Shown here: piece by piece, positions 31,079 through 38,905 of the stretch
Position numbering within the stretch: position 1 is the first letter of the stretch
Layout: every line of letters begins with the position of its first letter
Assembly: GCF_900100185.1 (NCBI RefSeq)
Contig: NZ_FNEN01000020.1
Coordinates: 1-44,649 of the forward strand
From: Natribacillus halophilus
GTDB lineage: Bacteria; Bacillota; Bacilli; Bacillales; Marinococcaceae
Direction of reading: 5' to 3'
DNA: 44,649 bases
Program-made: the position numbers and the translations under genes
The notes under the pieces: model-generated
Seen by the model: the letters and a program-made list of their open reading frames with translations, nothing else
Told to the model about the DNA's origin: nothing
The model's database searches: none

Positions 31079-31666
31079 TCACACCTTCTCTTTCTGTCTA
31101 ATCGCGATATTCAACTCCGCTAATCTGTGTGATGCTACGTTTATGCTTGGGTAATTCCGGGGAAAGTCGCGTTTTGCGACATACATACACGCTATTTGAT
31201 TTACTGCAAAGAGATTATCTAACGTCACGTTCAGACTGTTTCCATCTTTAAAAGAGATCGCATGCCCATCCGGTATATCTCCATAGTGTTTTTCCCACAG
31301 CCAACGATGTTTCTTTTCCCAAACATTTGGTTCATCGGTTTTTATCAAAACCTCGCCTTCTTGGACACTTTCGCTGCCAACTGGAAGGTGGCTGGGTGGC
31401 ATATGTCCTTTCTTAAACCACCCTTCTTGTCCTCCCAAGTTGATCCCTTTCATGTTTTTATTCCAGGTTTTGTGACCTTTTTTGAACCTCGTCTCATGCC
31501 CTTGCATATTGTTTTTAATCCCTTTTCGATATCTAATGTTTTGTATAGATTTTTCGCTAACATCGGCACTAAATGCTTCCACAAACAACTTGTGTATTTC
31601 AGTATTCGTCAATCCTTCAGATATTGATCGGAGAAAATCTATCTGCTCTTTGGTATATCGGTGCAT
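31079..31666 (-). CDS. HNH homing endonuclease (HNH_3 type)
   Basis: 195 residues. N-terminal helix-turn-helix-like segment ('TKEQIDFLRSISEGLTNTEIHKLFVEAF...SEKSIQNIRYRKGI'), then tandem 'RFKKGHKTWNKN' and 'WFKKGHMPPSH' DNA-contact modules, and an HNH_3 core ('KHRWLWEKHYGDIPDGHAISFKDGNSLNVTLDNLFAV'). This layout is typical of free-standing homing endonucleases such as those in Bacillus and Lactococcus phages. It lies only a few bases from both neighbours, so it appears to have inserted between genes without disruption. Confidence 0.86.
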   Translation of the reverse strand: MHRYTKEQIDFLRSISEGLTNTEIHKLFVEAFSADVSEKSIQNIRYRKGIKNNMQGHETRFKKGHKTWNKNMKGINLGGQEGWFKKGHMPPSHLPVGSESVQEGEVLIKTDEPNVWEKKHRWLWEKHYGDIPDGHAISFKDGNSLNVTLDNLFAVNQIACMYVAKRDFPRNYPSINVASHRLAELNIAIRQKEKV

Positions 31667-31667
31667 G

Positions 31668-31904
31668 TTACTTATCTCCTCCTAGCATTTTTGGGAGTTT
31701 CGTGTCCGCGCTCATCCGATCGTCTGCTAGTTTGTTAGCTTCCAGTACGAGTGATCCATTACTGATGATCTGCTGTGATACCTGACTAACTGATTTAGCT
31801 CTGTCGATTTCTTCTTTGAGTTCTTCACCGCTTAAATCCTCATCGTTCAACCTTTCGAGTTGCGCAAACAGGTGATTGTTCAAATCTCCAAGAGTATTTT
31901 TCAT
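31668..31904 (-). CDS. Conserved-type small helical phage protein
   Basis: 78 residues, AAGGAGGAAG-type site upstream. '[58 protein letters not shown]' is a pattern seen in many phage early regions (a helical protein of unknown function next to replication genes). Overlaps the next gene by ATGA. Confidence 0.7.
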   Translation of the reverse strand: MKNTLGDLNNHLFAQLERLNDEDLSGEELKEEIDRAKSVSQVSQQIISNGSLVLEANKLADDRMSADTKLPKMLGGDK

Positions 31905-32116
31905 TGTACTTCCTCCTTCTGCATACGGTTCATTTCATTCCAGTGAGCATCAATTTCCGCGTATTTTTCCTGCTCCAATTCTTCGATCTTTTCCTCCGCG
32001 TGCTCCAAATCATCTTCCAGAGCTTGCACTTCGTCATACAACACGCTCGTCATAAACAGAGCAGCTATCCCAGATACCATGATCAGCATCAGCCCTATCA
32101 CATATACGTAATTCAT
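31901..32116 (-). CDS. Small single-pass membrane protein with coiled coil
   Basis: 71 residues. One N-terminal hydrophobic segment (about 3-25, '[25 protein letters not shown]') is followed by a continuous charged helix rich in E/K heptads. The layout resembles cell-division or superinfection-type small membrane proteins, but no family is recognised. ATGA overlaps on both sides show tight coupling. Confidence 0.65.
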   Translation of the reverse strand: MNYVYVIGLMLIMVSGIAALFMTSVLYDEVQALEDDLEHAEEKIEELEQEKYAEIDAHWNEMNRMQKEEVQ

Positions 32117-32304
32117 TCCTCCCCCGCCTTCCTCATCTTCACAACATAGCGCCCGTGACCGTTCATATCTACGAACGAACCGATATGTCCCACTTGCTCA
32201 AATCCCCGCTTCTCATTTTCAAATATCGCCGCGTAAGCTTCTTTTAAGCTGTCTCTCGTCATAGAAATTTGCAAGTTGTCATATGCGTTCGTTTTTGCCA
32301 TCAT
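32113..32304 (-). CDS. Hypothetical small protein (63 aa)
   Basis: 63 residues with AAGGGG five bases before the ATG, overlapping neighbours by ATGA at both ends. Alpha/beta pattern with 'RDSLKEAYAAIFENEKRGFEQVGHIGSFVDMNGHGRYVVKMRK'. Not recognised. Confidence 0.6.
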   Translation of the reverse strand: MMAKTNAYDNLQISMTRDSLKEAYAAIFENEKRGFEQVGHIGSFVDMNGHGRYVVKMRKAGEE

Positions 32305-32741
32305 CCGCGCCCCTTTCTCAAATCACGTACGGTTGCCGCCGTCTCCATGTCATATCCTTTTTCGATCCTTGCAAAAAGCGTCGAGCGCGGTATGTTGTTT
32401 TCGGCTGCTTTCTTTAAGATGTCATCCGTCGTTTTTCTCTGCTGCCTGCCGTTTTTTTCTATCGTTATAGCAGGGTCTACTTTCGGCCTCGTCGCCGCGT
32501 CATCTTCGCTCCACCCGTGAATGTTCACGCGGTTGTAAAATGTTTGCGGATTGATACCGTTATTCTCCGCTATTTTTAGATATTTCCCGCGCTTTGTCCT
32601 TCTTTGCGTCTTCTCTGTTATCGCTCTTTTTTTACGCCAGCCATATACACGTATACGAGAATCTAGCGTTTTCTTGCCGATGCCATTCCTTTCCGCTTCC
32701 TCGTATTCCTCCGGCGTAATGTAGTAGTCATAAACGTTCAT
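32301..32741 (-). CDS. Protein with three helix-turn-helix-like repeats
   Basis: 146 residues from the ATG at 32741 (GAGAGG upstream). Three related units occur: 'AERNGIGKKTLDSRIRVYGWRKKRAIT', 'AENNGINPQTFYNRVNIHGWSEDDAAT' and 'AAENNIPRSTLFARIEKGYDMETAAT', about 45 residues apart. Each looks like a small helix-turn-helix with a following turn that places the next helix. It should bind DNA at repeated sites, as a regulator or nucleoid-like factor of the early region. Not an established family to my knowledge. Confidence 0.65.
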   Translation of the reverse strand: MNVYDYYITPEEYEEAERNGIGKKTLDSRIRVYGWRKKRAITEKTQRRTKRGKYLKIAENNGINPQTFYNRVNIHGWSEDDAATRPKVDPAITIEKNGRQQRKTTDDILKKAAENNIPRSTLFARIEKGYDMETAATVRDLRKGRG

Positions 32742-33119
32742 TTCCTCTCCCCTCTCTCGACCCGGTATGTGATCACCGGGCCGTTGAGCTTGTGCCATTC
32801 TTGCTCATCCCTGTAGGCATCATCGTGATCCAGGCCAAGAATCCGAGGCAGAATATATCTTTGAATAATCCATGGATTTATCTGGCCCTCTGGATGCCTT
32901 AGACCGCCATTTTTGTTGATATTGCCCGTGAATATTCAGTTTTTCATTTAGCGATAATGCCCCAAAATAATCTTTGTTCTCTTGTTGCATCCCGGTATAT
33001 TCAAATATTCCGTTGTGGATTTCGTCATCCGATAACTCTGGGAAAACATCAATCAGCTCATCCATGCTCGTTTTACCGTCAACATCTTTTAAAAATCCGT
33101 ACACATACCATCTATCCAT
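32738..33119 (-). CDS. Early protein interrupted by +1 frameshift (about 126 aa if restored)
   Basis: From the ATG at 33119 (overlapping the primase stop) the frame runs to a stop at 32820 and its last 34 residues are low-complexity and unconvincing. The +1 frame, from 'HG' at codons 64-65 (CAC GGG C|AAT), continues without stop as 'NINKNGGLRHPEGQINPWII' and 'GLDHDDAYRDEQEWHKLNGPVITYRV' to a stop at 32738 that overlaps the next ATG by ATGA, the normal coupling in this operon. So the true C-terminus lies in the +1 frame. Either a one-base insertion near 32924 broke the gene, or it is recoded. The first part is acidic and helical. Function unknown. Confidence 0.65.
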
Positions 33120-34102
33120 TAAAATCGCCCCCAATGAGATTTATAGAATTTGCAGTCAGGATCGCAATACTTAGCCAACAAAAAGTCATGACAGCCAAAC
33201 TCATATTTCATACCTTGCTGATATACGGTTTCTAACCTGTCTGTTTCCATTGGCGGGTCATTCTTTTTGTTCCATTCGTCCATTGCTACCCAAGACATTT
33301 CCGCGTTTAATCCGTGTTTTTTCAAATGGGATGAAACCCTAACGCCCACATTGTCTCGTTCGCCATCAGGAACACCCTTCATCATCGTTGACATGCATAT
33401 ATATGTTTCCGGTTTCCCTGTATTCGGCTTGGTTTGATTGGCTTGTATAGGAGCGTCATACGCTTCTTTGAGTTCTTCCGATTCATCGTATTCAGTATCT
33501 ATTTCTAATCGCTCTCCGGGCTGCCTAGCCGCGTCTAAGATGCCAGATATACTATCGTTTGTGATCTGGAACGGATACAGCTCAATTTTATATAGCCCCG
33601 TCTTTCCATTGATCGTATTTGGGAGCCTGAAAATCCTTGTTTTTTGGTAGATGCTCATGTCTGTTTGAACGCCTTCGGTCAGTAGACTAGCCACTTTTTT
33701 AAAACGCTTGTCATTTTGTGGATCGGGCTTTGCTCCGAAAACACCAGAGGGGATCATGACGTGGAATCCCTTCGATCCAGAAAAGTAGAAACGGCAACAA
33801 CTCGTATCAATGTTGTAATCTTCGAGGTTAATCATAAGCGCTCGCATATTGTCTTGCGCTTCGTCCAGCGAGTCGCTGTCTACGTCAATGGGTAGCCAGT
33901 CAGCGTATGCGCTTCCTTTGTAACCACTGACCGTTTGTTTATCTTGAAAATGGTCGATCATTTCATCGTTGTACCGGAAGTACGTCATGTATGTTTCTCT
34001 ATGTCCTGAAAAGTTCTTAACCGCACCGATGTGAGTGATATTGTTTCGGTTATGAGCGCCGTTATAAGCGACCTCTACATTGTGATAGTCAGGGTATTTC
34101 AT
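33119..34102 (-). CDS. Archaeo-eukaryotic-type (AEP) DNA primase
   Basis: 327 residues from the ATG at 34102 (GAGGTG six bases upstream; a GTG nine bases earlier is less likely). The metal site appears as 'LPIDVDSD' (Asp73/Asp75 in this numbering), followed by 'FYFSGSKGFHVMIPS' (substrate-binding SGxKGxH motif, about 108-114) and 'TRIFRLPNTINGKTGLYKI'. These three motifs mark primases of the PriS/AEP fold. The C-terminal end has a Cys/His cluster ('CHDFLLAKYCDPDCKF') that may be a zinc module. It makes primers at the replication fork. Adjacent to the helicase gene. Confidence 0.85.
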   Translation of the reverse strand: MKYPDYHNVEVAYNGAHNRNNITHIGAVKNFSGHRETYMTYFRYNDEMIDHFQDKQTVSGYKGSAYADWLPIDVDSDSLDEAQDNMRALMINLEDYNIDTSCCRFYFSGSKGFHVMIPSGVFGAKPDPQNDKRFKKVASLLTEGVQTDMSIYQKTRIFRLPNTINGKTGLYKIELYPFQITNDSISGILDAARQPGERLEIDTEYDESEELKEAYDAPIQANQTKPNTGKPETYICMSTMMKGVPDGERDNVGVRVSSHLKKHGLNAEMSWVAMDEWNKKNDPPMETDRLETVYQQGMKYEFGCHDFLLAKYCDPDCKFYKSHWGRF

Positions 34103-34112
34103 CCGTTTCACC

Positions 34113-35447
34113 TCACATTATTTCGTTGATAAACTGCCTTTTTTTGTCGAAATTTACGTATATAGGATAGGGGTTGTCATCCCTGCGCACCTTGTTTTTC
34201 ACAATCTTATAGTTTGCAAGTTTTTGTTTGCTTGGCTCTTGGATCGCTTTGTGCATATAGTCGATATCGTCATCCTTGACTGGCTCTATATAAAATACGG
34301 CATCACACTCATTGCGAATGGCTTTCCCGCCTTCTACATACCCCTCAAAATTTCTCTGCGCCAGCGCTATGACCGGGATGTTATATTGGACCGCCATTTC
34401 TTTTAAGCGCATTGCGATCTTTTTTAGCTTCAAATGTTCAGCATCGTAATGATCCGTGCTATCCATGCGCTGTATATAGTCGATTACCACATAATCCAAT
34501 TGCTTCTTTTTCATCCTCACTTGATTGAGCAAAGCCTTGATTTTAGGCACGTTTAAGCTCGGTATTCTCGAAAGCATTAACCCGCTATCTCCGTAATCGC
34601 TAATCGCATTAAATGCCCGCTGCTCCTTGCGCATGATTTCCTCGCCCGTGCCTTCAAATTGTCCTGACATAAACTCTCGAACGGTAACACCTGCAATCGG
34701 AGCGATAAGCCTAGCTTCCAACTCTTGAATATCCATTTCCGTGTTTGCGTAATAGCCAATGTGATCTTGATATACGCTAAATAATCGGGCGATATTTACA
34801 CCAAGAGCCGTCTTTCCTATGCCTGTTTCAGCCCCAACAAGAATCAAATCCCCGGGTTTTGCGCCAAGTATGGATTGGTCCACAGACGGAAACCCAATAG
34901 TCCTTCCCGGTTCTTCGTGCGAAAACTTTAATCCATAGCTGATTTCCGGATTCTTAATACGCTCACTTAACTCCATCCTCGTTTCTGAATATCTTTCCTC
35001 AGGAGAAACGATGTATCGGTTAGTGTCCGTCACAATGAGCTCGCTCAACCCCTCAGACACCTTGTCCGATATTTCATCAACGCTCGTATTAGCCCCCACC
35101 TGCTTCAAACCATGCGACATAATGTGATACATCTTCCTGAGCTTGTAGTTTTCTACAAGTTCTTCAATGTCTCGTTTGAAGTGGTCATAATCCACATACG
35201 CGCCATCTGCGGTTTCAACGAGCCTCCGTTCTTTTGTTTCTGTCGTTTGATCCTTCACCATTTTTGCTGTTAGCCGCCTACCATCAGTCATGTAGCCAAT
35301 GCGTTCAAAAATAGCGCGACGCTCATCCGTGGTGAAATGATCTGTATTTATGCGAGAGATAATGTCATAGCGGGATCGCTCATCATTCATCATCGCTCCA
35401 AGGACTGCTATCTCTGCTCGTTCGTTAATTGGCTCTTTATTATTCAT
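34113..35447 (-). CDS. Replicative DNA helicase (DnaB-like)
   Basis: 444 residues, the usual DnaB length. N-terminal helical domain (1-110; 'ERAEIAVLGAMMNDE'), linker, then a RecA-type ATPase: Walker A 'GAETGIGKTAL' at 205-215, Walker B region 'LDYVVIDYIQRM', and a sensor-like 'IALAQRNFEG'. Unwinds DNA 5'-3' ahead of the phage fork. Overlaps the initiator gene by eight bases and precedes the primase, a compact replication module. Confidence 0.92.
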   Translation of the reverse strand: MNNKEPINERAEIAVLGAMMNDERSRYDIISRINTDHFTTDERRAIFERIGYMTDGRRLTAKMVKDQTTETKERRLVETADGAYVDYDHFKRDIEELVENYKLRKMYHIMSHGLKQVGANTSVDEISDKVSEGLSELIVTDTNRYIVSPEERYSETRMELSERIKNPEISYGLKFSHEEPGRTIGFPSVDQSILGAKPGDLILVGAETGIGKTALGVNIARLFSVYQDHIGYYANTEMDIQELEARLIAPIAGVTVREFMSGQFEGTGEEIMRKEQRAFNAISDYGDSGLMLSRIPSLNVPKIKALLNQVRMKKKQLDYVVIDYIQRMDSTDHYDAEHLKLKKIAMRLKEMAVQYNIPVIALAQRNFEGYVEGGKAIRNECDAVFYIEPVKDDDIDYMHKAIQEPSKQKLANYKIVKNKVRRDDNPYPIYVNFDKKRQFINEIM

Positions 35448-36210
35448 CCCTCACGATCATCCCCTGCTCTATAAACGGCGAATCTATCGAGTCTGATTCA
35501 TACTCGTTCCAGTAGAGATAGCCATTACCACTTTTCTGCTCGCTTTTTAATGTTTGATAGTCGTCAAACGAACGTTGGTTTAAAAACGTCGTTGGATGCT
35601 GCATGAATCGTTTCTCCGTCCCGTCTTTCTCCAACTGTTTTTTATAGTTCTTTGCCCCTAGAATCATTTCTTCTGCCGTTGCTCGTTCCTCTGGATTTTT
35701 ATGCTTCAAACGCATATTGAATTTCTTCTCCGCTTCTTGCCTTTTCTTTTTGTTAGGGTAATGACTCCAAAATTCATCGAATGGGTCAGGGTCAATTGAA
35801 CCTTCATGACCATTACTATTAGTCTTGTCTTGTCTAGTGTAGGTATGGTCAAGCTGTTGGTAAGCTGGTAGGTCAAGCTGTTGGTCAACTGATTGGTCAA
35901 CTATTTGGTCAAGCGATTGGTCAACTGAGTTGACTAATGATATTATTTTGTAAACAGGAGCTTTGTTCTTCTTGCCTTTTTGGTACTCAATCAAGTTGTT
36001 ATCAATCAGTACCTTTCGAGCATCAACCAGCCCTTGTTTGGAAAGTCCGGTTAATCGCTGTACTGTGGAATTTGGCGCATTGAAATGTTCCTTCCATCCA
36101 GTCATATTGTTTATGGACATTAGTGTGTGCCATAACGCAATTCCACTGGTGGTTAGATCGTTCATTAGCAGCCAATTCCTGAAGGCGTTAAGCTCCTTCA
36201 TGTAATCCAT
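35440..36210 (-). CDS. Replication initiator / helicase loader (DnaD-like, winged helix) with origin iterons
   Basis: 256 residues. The N-terminal 95 residues form a winged helix of the phage replisome-organiser type ('NDLTTSGIALWHTLMSINNMTGW', 'STVQRLTGLSKQGLVDARKVLIDNNLIEYQKGKKN'). The central segment repeats D-Q-x-L/V four-residue units, which are encoded by seven 12-bp iterons. The C-terminus ('PFDEFWSHYPNKKKRQEAEKKF' to 'ATTFLNQRSF'-like block) matches the DnaD-associated tail of phage replication proteins. It should bind its own coding DNA, open the origin and load the downstream helicase. Confidence 0.86.
   Translation of the reverse strand: MDYMKELNAFRNWLLMNDLTTSGIALWHTLMSINNMTGWKEHFNAPNSTVQRLTGLSKQGLVDARKVLIDNNLIEYQKGKKNKAPVYKIISLVNSVDQSLDQIVDQSVDQQLDLPAYQQLDHTYTRQDKTNSNGHEGSIDPDPFDEFWSHYPNKKKRQEAEKKFNMRLKHKNPEERATAEEMILGAKNYKKQLEKDGTEKRFMQHPTTFLNQRSFDDYQTLKSEQKSGNGYLYWNEYESDSIDSPFIEQGMIVRDE
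35847..35930. repeat. Seven 12-bp iterons, probable phage replication origin
   Basis: Seven head-to-tail units of GGTCAAsTGwTT type start at 35847, 35859, 35871, 35883, 35895, 35907 and 35919; unit 2 is the most diverged. An AT-rich stretch follows immediately (35935-35955). Iterons inside the initiator gene are the classic form of a lambdoid or SPP1-like theta origin. Confidence 0.75.
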
Positions 36211-36237
36211 TCTCGATCACCTTCTTTACTATGAACG

Positions 36238-36257
36238 GAGAGGGGATAACCCCTCTC
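36238..36257. terminator. Perfect hairpin between DUF669 and initiator genes
   Basis: GAGAGGGG and CCCCTCTC pair over ATAA. There is no T tract on the minus strand, so it may stabilise mRNA ends or attenuate rather than terminate. Its stem sequence resembles that of the terminator at 16897-16917. Confidence 0.5.
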
Positions 36258-36261
36258 TATA

Positions 36262-36729
36262 TCAAAATGGGAGTTCAGAATCACTGATATCATTGGTGTT
36301 TATTGTCTGCCCTAATGGGGCACTACTGTTGTTCATTGGAGGGCCGACTTGTGTTTCCTTGAAACTTTTTACTGTTGGATATTCTCTCCCGTTTCTTTGT
36401 TCTTCCAGTTCTACAACCACCCGTAACGGTCGATTTTTAAAAGCCTGTCCAAAATCCTCAGGCGTGTTCATTTCGGTTCCTTCAGGGATGGCAGATGCTT
36501 TAGCAGCCGCCTGGAATCTCCACAAAGAATTTTGTGTCCATACAAAGTTGTCATAGTTGATTTTTGATCCTTGGCTCGGCTGATCAACATCATCACGAAT
36601 GGTGTAATTGAACTGAACCATCTGATTACCTGACCTTGCTGTTTCTACCGCGTATTCAGTTGGGAGAACCTCATATTCTCCCGGTTTGACTGGTTCCGAA
36701 CCCGCTTTGCTGTAGTCGATTTTTAACAT
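36262..36729 (-). CDS. DUF669 protein, SSB-like
   Basis: 155 residues. 'MLKIDYSKAGSEPVKPGEYEVLPTEYAVETARSGNQMVQFNYTIRDD' is the start of DUF669, a phage family often found beside Sak4/RecA-like recombinases and thought to bind single-stranded DNA. The last nine residues, 'DISDSELPF', closely resemble the acidic tip of bacterial SSB that recruits partner proteins. The context supports a single-strand binding role in phage replication and recombination. Confidence 0.85.
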   Translation of the reverse strand: MLKIDYSKAGSEPVKPGEYEVLPTEYAVETARSGNQMVQFNYTIRDDVDQPSQGSKINYDNFVWTQNSLWRFQAAAKASAIPEGTEMNTPEDFGQAFKNRPLRVVVELEEQRNGREYPTVKSFKETQVGPPMNNSSAPLGQTINTNDISDSELPF

Positions 36730-36740
36730 TTAAATTCCTC

Positions 36741-37658
36741 CTATGCTGATTGTTTTTCAGAGATTATTTTTTCTACTCTTTTGAGCAAACGCATTTCCAT
36801 GTCATCGAGGGACTGTTCAGCTTTTCCTTCAAGTTCTTGAATATCCTTTTCGATTGCTTCATCTTCGGTTGCTTTTTCTCGTAAAGAGTGAATCATGCTC
36901 TGTCTTGATTCTTCTTCCATCTGCTTTACGTCAATGCCTTCTTCAAGCCACTGATACAGCTTTGATCCGTGATCAGGTGTAATCTTTTCCATTTGTCCTT
37001 CAAACATCGTAGAATTGTCCTTTGTAGCCGCTGCATAATGGTCTTGGTCGATTTGGAAAACTGTCATGAACTCGTATTCGAGATCGTCTTTCTGAATAGG
37101 TTTCAGCCCCATTTTTCGGATTCTCAGCTTGCCAGTGTCGGATTCCTCCACTTGATAGTCTTGTTTGGTTCGCATGGATGCCAGAATGTGTACATCGTTT
37201 GCTGTAATGCTTTTAACGAACTTTTGAATTTCCGGCTTCACCTTTGCCCATGCTTGAAAGTTACCGCCGAATTTTTGTTGGAGATCAAGGAATCCTCCTT
37301 CGTTCTCCCAAGCGTGCGAAAGGCTGTCGATAATAACGACCTCTGCATCTTCCTGTTTGAGTACGTTGATAGCTTCTTGGTATCTGTCGGCTGAGAACGG
37401 CGCTGTCAGGTTCACATGAAGGAACTGGCCTATAGATTCACCCTGTATCGTCATGTCCGCGTAAAGCGTCGCGCGCTCATGCTCAGTGTCCACGACACCT
37501 ATCTTCTCCCATATCTCTTGGTCGTTCATATCTGGATATTTTTCTCGCATCATTCCGTATGCAGTGAGCAACATTCCAAGTGTTTTTCCAGACCCAGAAG
37601 CGCCAATATAAGCGACTGCGGCTTTTACTTTTTGGCGTTTTGCTCTCTTTACTTCCAT
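36741..37658 (-). CDS. Sak4-like RecA-type ATPase (annealing/recombination)
   Basis: 305 residues from the ATG at 37658 (GGGGGG six bases upstream). Walker A 'GASGSGKT' at 19-26 and Walker B 'AEVVIIDSLSHAWE' at about 110 fit the AAA_24/Sak4 group of short RecA-like phage ATPases. The C-terminal 60 residues are a charged helix. With the DUF669 neighbour, it should promote strand annealing during phage recombination. Confidence 0.85.
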   Translation of the reverse strand: MEVKRAKRQKVKAAVAYIGASGSGKTLGMLLTAYGMMREKYPDMNDQEIWEKIGVVDTEHERATLYADMTIQGESIGQFLHVNLTAPFSADRYQEAINVLKQEDAEVVIIDSLSHAWENEGGFLDLQQKFGGNFQAWAKVKPEIQKFVKSITANDVHILASMRTKQDYQVEESDTGKLRIRKMGLKPIQKDDLEYEFMTVFQIDQDHYAAATKDNSTMFEGQMEKITPDHGSKLYQWLEEGIDVKQMEEESRQSMIHSLREKATEDEAIEKDIQELEGKAEQSLDDMEMRLLKRVEKIISEKQSA

Positions 37659-37669
37659 TGTCAACCCCC

Positions 37670-38155
37670 CTATCTAAATCTAATAGATTCCGTTTGTACA
37701 AGTTCCGCCCCCGCGGTATCTTCTCCGTTTTTCAATGATTGGATCAACTGCTTTTTATCTAGTTGCGGCTTTTGCTCTACAAAATAACTTTTCGGTATCA
37801 ATCCTTCATCAATCACCCGAACACTCGGCGCATTCTTCTGGATGTTTGCCGTAAAAAGAGGCGTTTTGATCTTCCGCTTATCCATGGCAATCATGCTTTC
37901 TTGCAAGTGTTCCTTCATGCGTTTGACCTTGTTTTCCATTGATCGGCGGCGTTCAGCGAGGCGTTTTTCTTCCCCTTTAATTGTTTCAATATCGCCTTCT
38001 GTTTGGCGAATGACAGCATGGTAACCTTCTACTTTGCCCTCTAAGCTATCCTCAATAGCTTCTAACGTATCTGCAAATGCTTTTTCGTCTACGCCCAATT
38101 CGATGTTGGCCATAAGGTTTTTGTAGCTGTCTTCCAATTCATATAGCGTCGTCAT
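37670..38155 (-). CDS. Siphovirus Gp157-like protein
   Basis: 161 residues. Long coiled coil in the middle ('DIETIKGEEKRLAERRRSMENKVKRMKEHLQESM') and the diagnostic C-terminal block 'KIKTPLFTANIQKNAPSVRVIDEGLIPKSYF'. This is the Gp157 family, found upstream of recombination genes in many Firmicutes phages. One member affects phage resistance in Streptococcus thermophilus. Molecular role unclear. Confidence 0.9.
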   Translation of the reverse strand: MTTLYELEDSYKNLMANIELGVDEKAFADTLEAIEDSLEGKVEGYHAVIRQTEGDIETIKGEEKRLAERRRSMENKVKRMKEHLQESMIAMDKRKIKTPLFTANIQKNAPSVRVIDEGLIPKSYFVEQKPQLDKKQLIQSLKNGEDTAGAELVQTESIRFR

Positions 38156-38376
38156 GCGATCACTCCTTCGTCGATGGATACGGCAACGATACTAAAAGAC
38201 TCATGTTCGCTGATCATATATTTTGTAGTGGGCACAATGTGCGATGGCTTCTCGTGATATGTGATCGGCAACTCCTTCATACGCTCCGGCGAGGTCATAA
38301 TGGTGTATTTGCCGTCGTCACCCACATAAATGTTTTTTGCTTCTATCTCCGTGAGTAAATCTTTTATTTTGTTCAT
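38152..38376 (-). CDS. Hypothetical early protein (74 aa)
   Basis: 74 residues overlapping the Gp157 gene by ATGA. Beta-rich, with 'KNIYVGDDGKYTIMTSPERMKELPITYHEKPSHIVPTTKYM'. Not recognised. Its ribosome site (GGGAGG) lies at the foot of the upstream hairpin at 38392-38433. Confidence 0.6.
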   Translation of the reverse strand: MNKIKDLLTEIEAKNIYVGDDGKYTIMTSPERMKELPITYHEKPSHIVPTTKYMISEHESFSIVAVSIDEGVIA

Positions 38377-38391
38377 CGTTTCCTCCCGATT

Positions 38392-38433
38392 CCCTCTATT
38401 GCGGTATCGTCTCGGGGGTGTTACAATAGAGGG
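38392..38433. promoter_or_regulatory. 10-bp inverted repeat in early leader
   Basis: CCCTCTATTG and CAATAGAGGG pair perfectly over 22 bases, directly before the ribosome site of the 74-aa gene on the minus strand. No T tract. It forms, with the hairpin at 38456-38483, a 105-base non-coding leader, so it may control translation or mRNA processing. Confidence 0.5.
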
Positions 38434-38455
38434 GTATATAGTTTTGACCCCCTAG

Positions 38456-38483
38456 AACCTCTTGTGTTGCTGCACAAGGGGTT
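38456..38483. promoter_or_regulatory. 11-bp hairpin overlapping stop of Cys-rich gene
   Basis: AACCTCTTGTG and CACAAGGGGTT pair with one wobble or mismatch over a 6-base loop. On the minus strand it follows the stop of the 53-aa gene but lacks a run of T, so it may be an attenuator or RNA-protection element. Confidence 0.45.
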
Positions 38484-38644
38484 CATTGCATTTTCTCAAG
38501 ACTTTCCTCCGCATAATCGATTAGACATTCAGGATGGCCACATATCACTTTCGCGTTTATGATGCTTCTTGTTTGATATCCTTCGCCTTCCGGTATTGGC
38601 TCACTGCAATAGTCACAGGCCACAAATTCCTCTAACTCAATCAT
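38483..38644 (-). CDS. Small Cys-rich zinc-binding protein (53 aa)
   Basis: 53 residues from the ATG at 38644, with GAGGTG seven bases upstream and overlapping the end of the next gene. CxxC ('ACDYCSEPI') and 'CGHPEC' would form a treble-clef or LIM-like zinc site. Acidic elsewhere. Unknown function. Too short for common length cut-offs. Confidence 0.65.
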   Translation of the reverse strand: MIELEEFVACDYCSEPIPEGEGYQTRSIINAKVICGHPECLIDYAEESLEKMQ

Positions 38645-38813
38645 GGCGTTTCACCTCTTTTATTTTTGCTTTCAGCATTCTTTGATACTTTTTCAACCGC
38701 TCATAACGATACATATAAGCGCTTGGCAAAGGTTCTGATCTAGGATAACTCGCTTGCTCTGCAACCTTCCGTGTGTAGTAGCTGATGCGTGTGTCAAGGT
38801 TTTTTTGATTCAT
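38637..38813 (-). CDS. Small basic helical protein (58 aa)
   Basis: 58 residues from the ATG at 38813 (GGGAGG upstream). 'NLDTRISYYTRKVAEQASYPRSEPLPSAYMYRYERLKKYQRMLKAKIKEVKR' suggests two helices joined by a Pro-rich turn. Not recognised. Confidence 0.6.
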   Translation of the reverse strand: MNQKNLDTRISYYTRKVAEQASYPRSEPLPSAYMYRYERLKKYQRMLKAKIKEVKRHD

Positions 38814-38848
38814 TATTAATTCCTCCCAACTGCATTTATTTTTCGTCA

Positions 38849-38877
38849 TTCACTCTAATTCTCCCGATTTCTGATAA
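38849..38877 (+). promoter_or_regulatory. Possible promoter of inverted cargo gene
   Basis: TTCACT, 17-bp spacer, TGATAA on the plus strand, about 30 bases before the start of the lone plus-strand gene. Matches consensus moderately. Confidence 0.4.
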
Positions 38878-38905
38878 ACTGTTTTTCAGAAGGAGTGAAT
38901 GCTCA

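Noticed and set aside
35847-35930. Simple low-complexity protein repeat without DNA role
   Set aside because: The DNA units are conserved beyond the needs of the amino acids and adjoin AT-rich DNA in a replication initiator gene, so an origin is the better reading.
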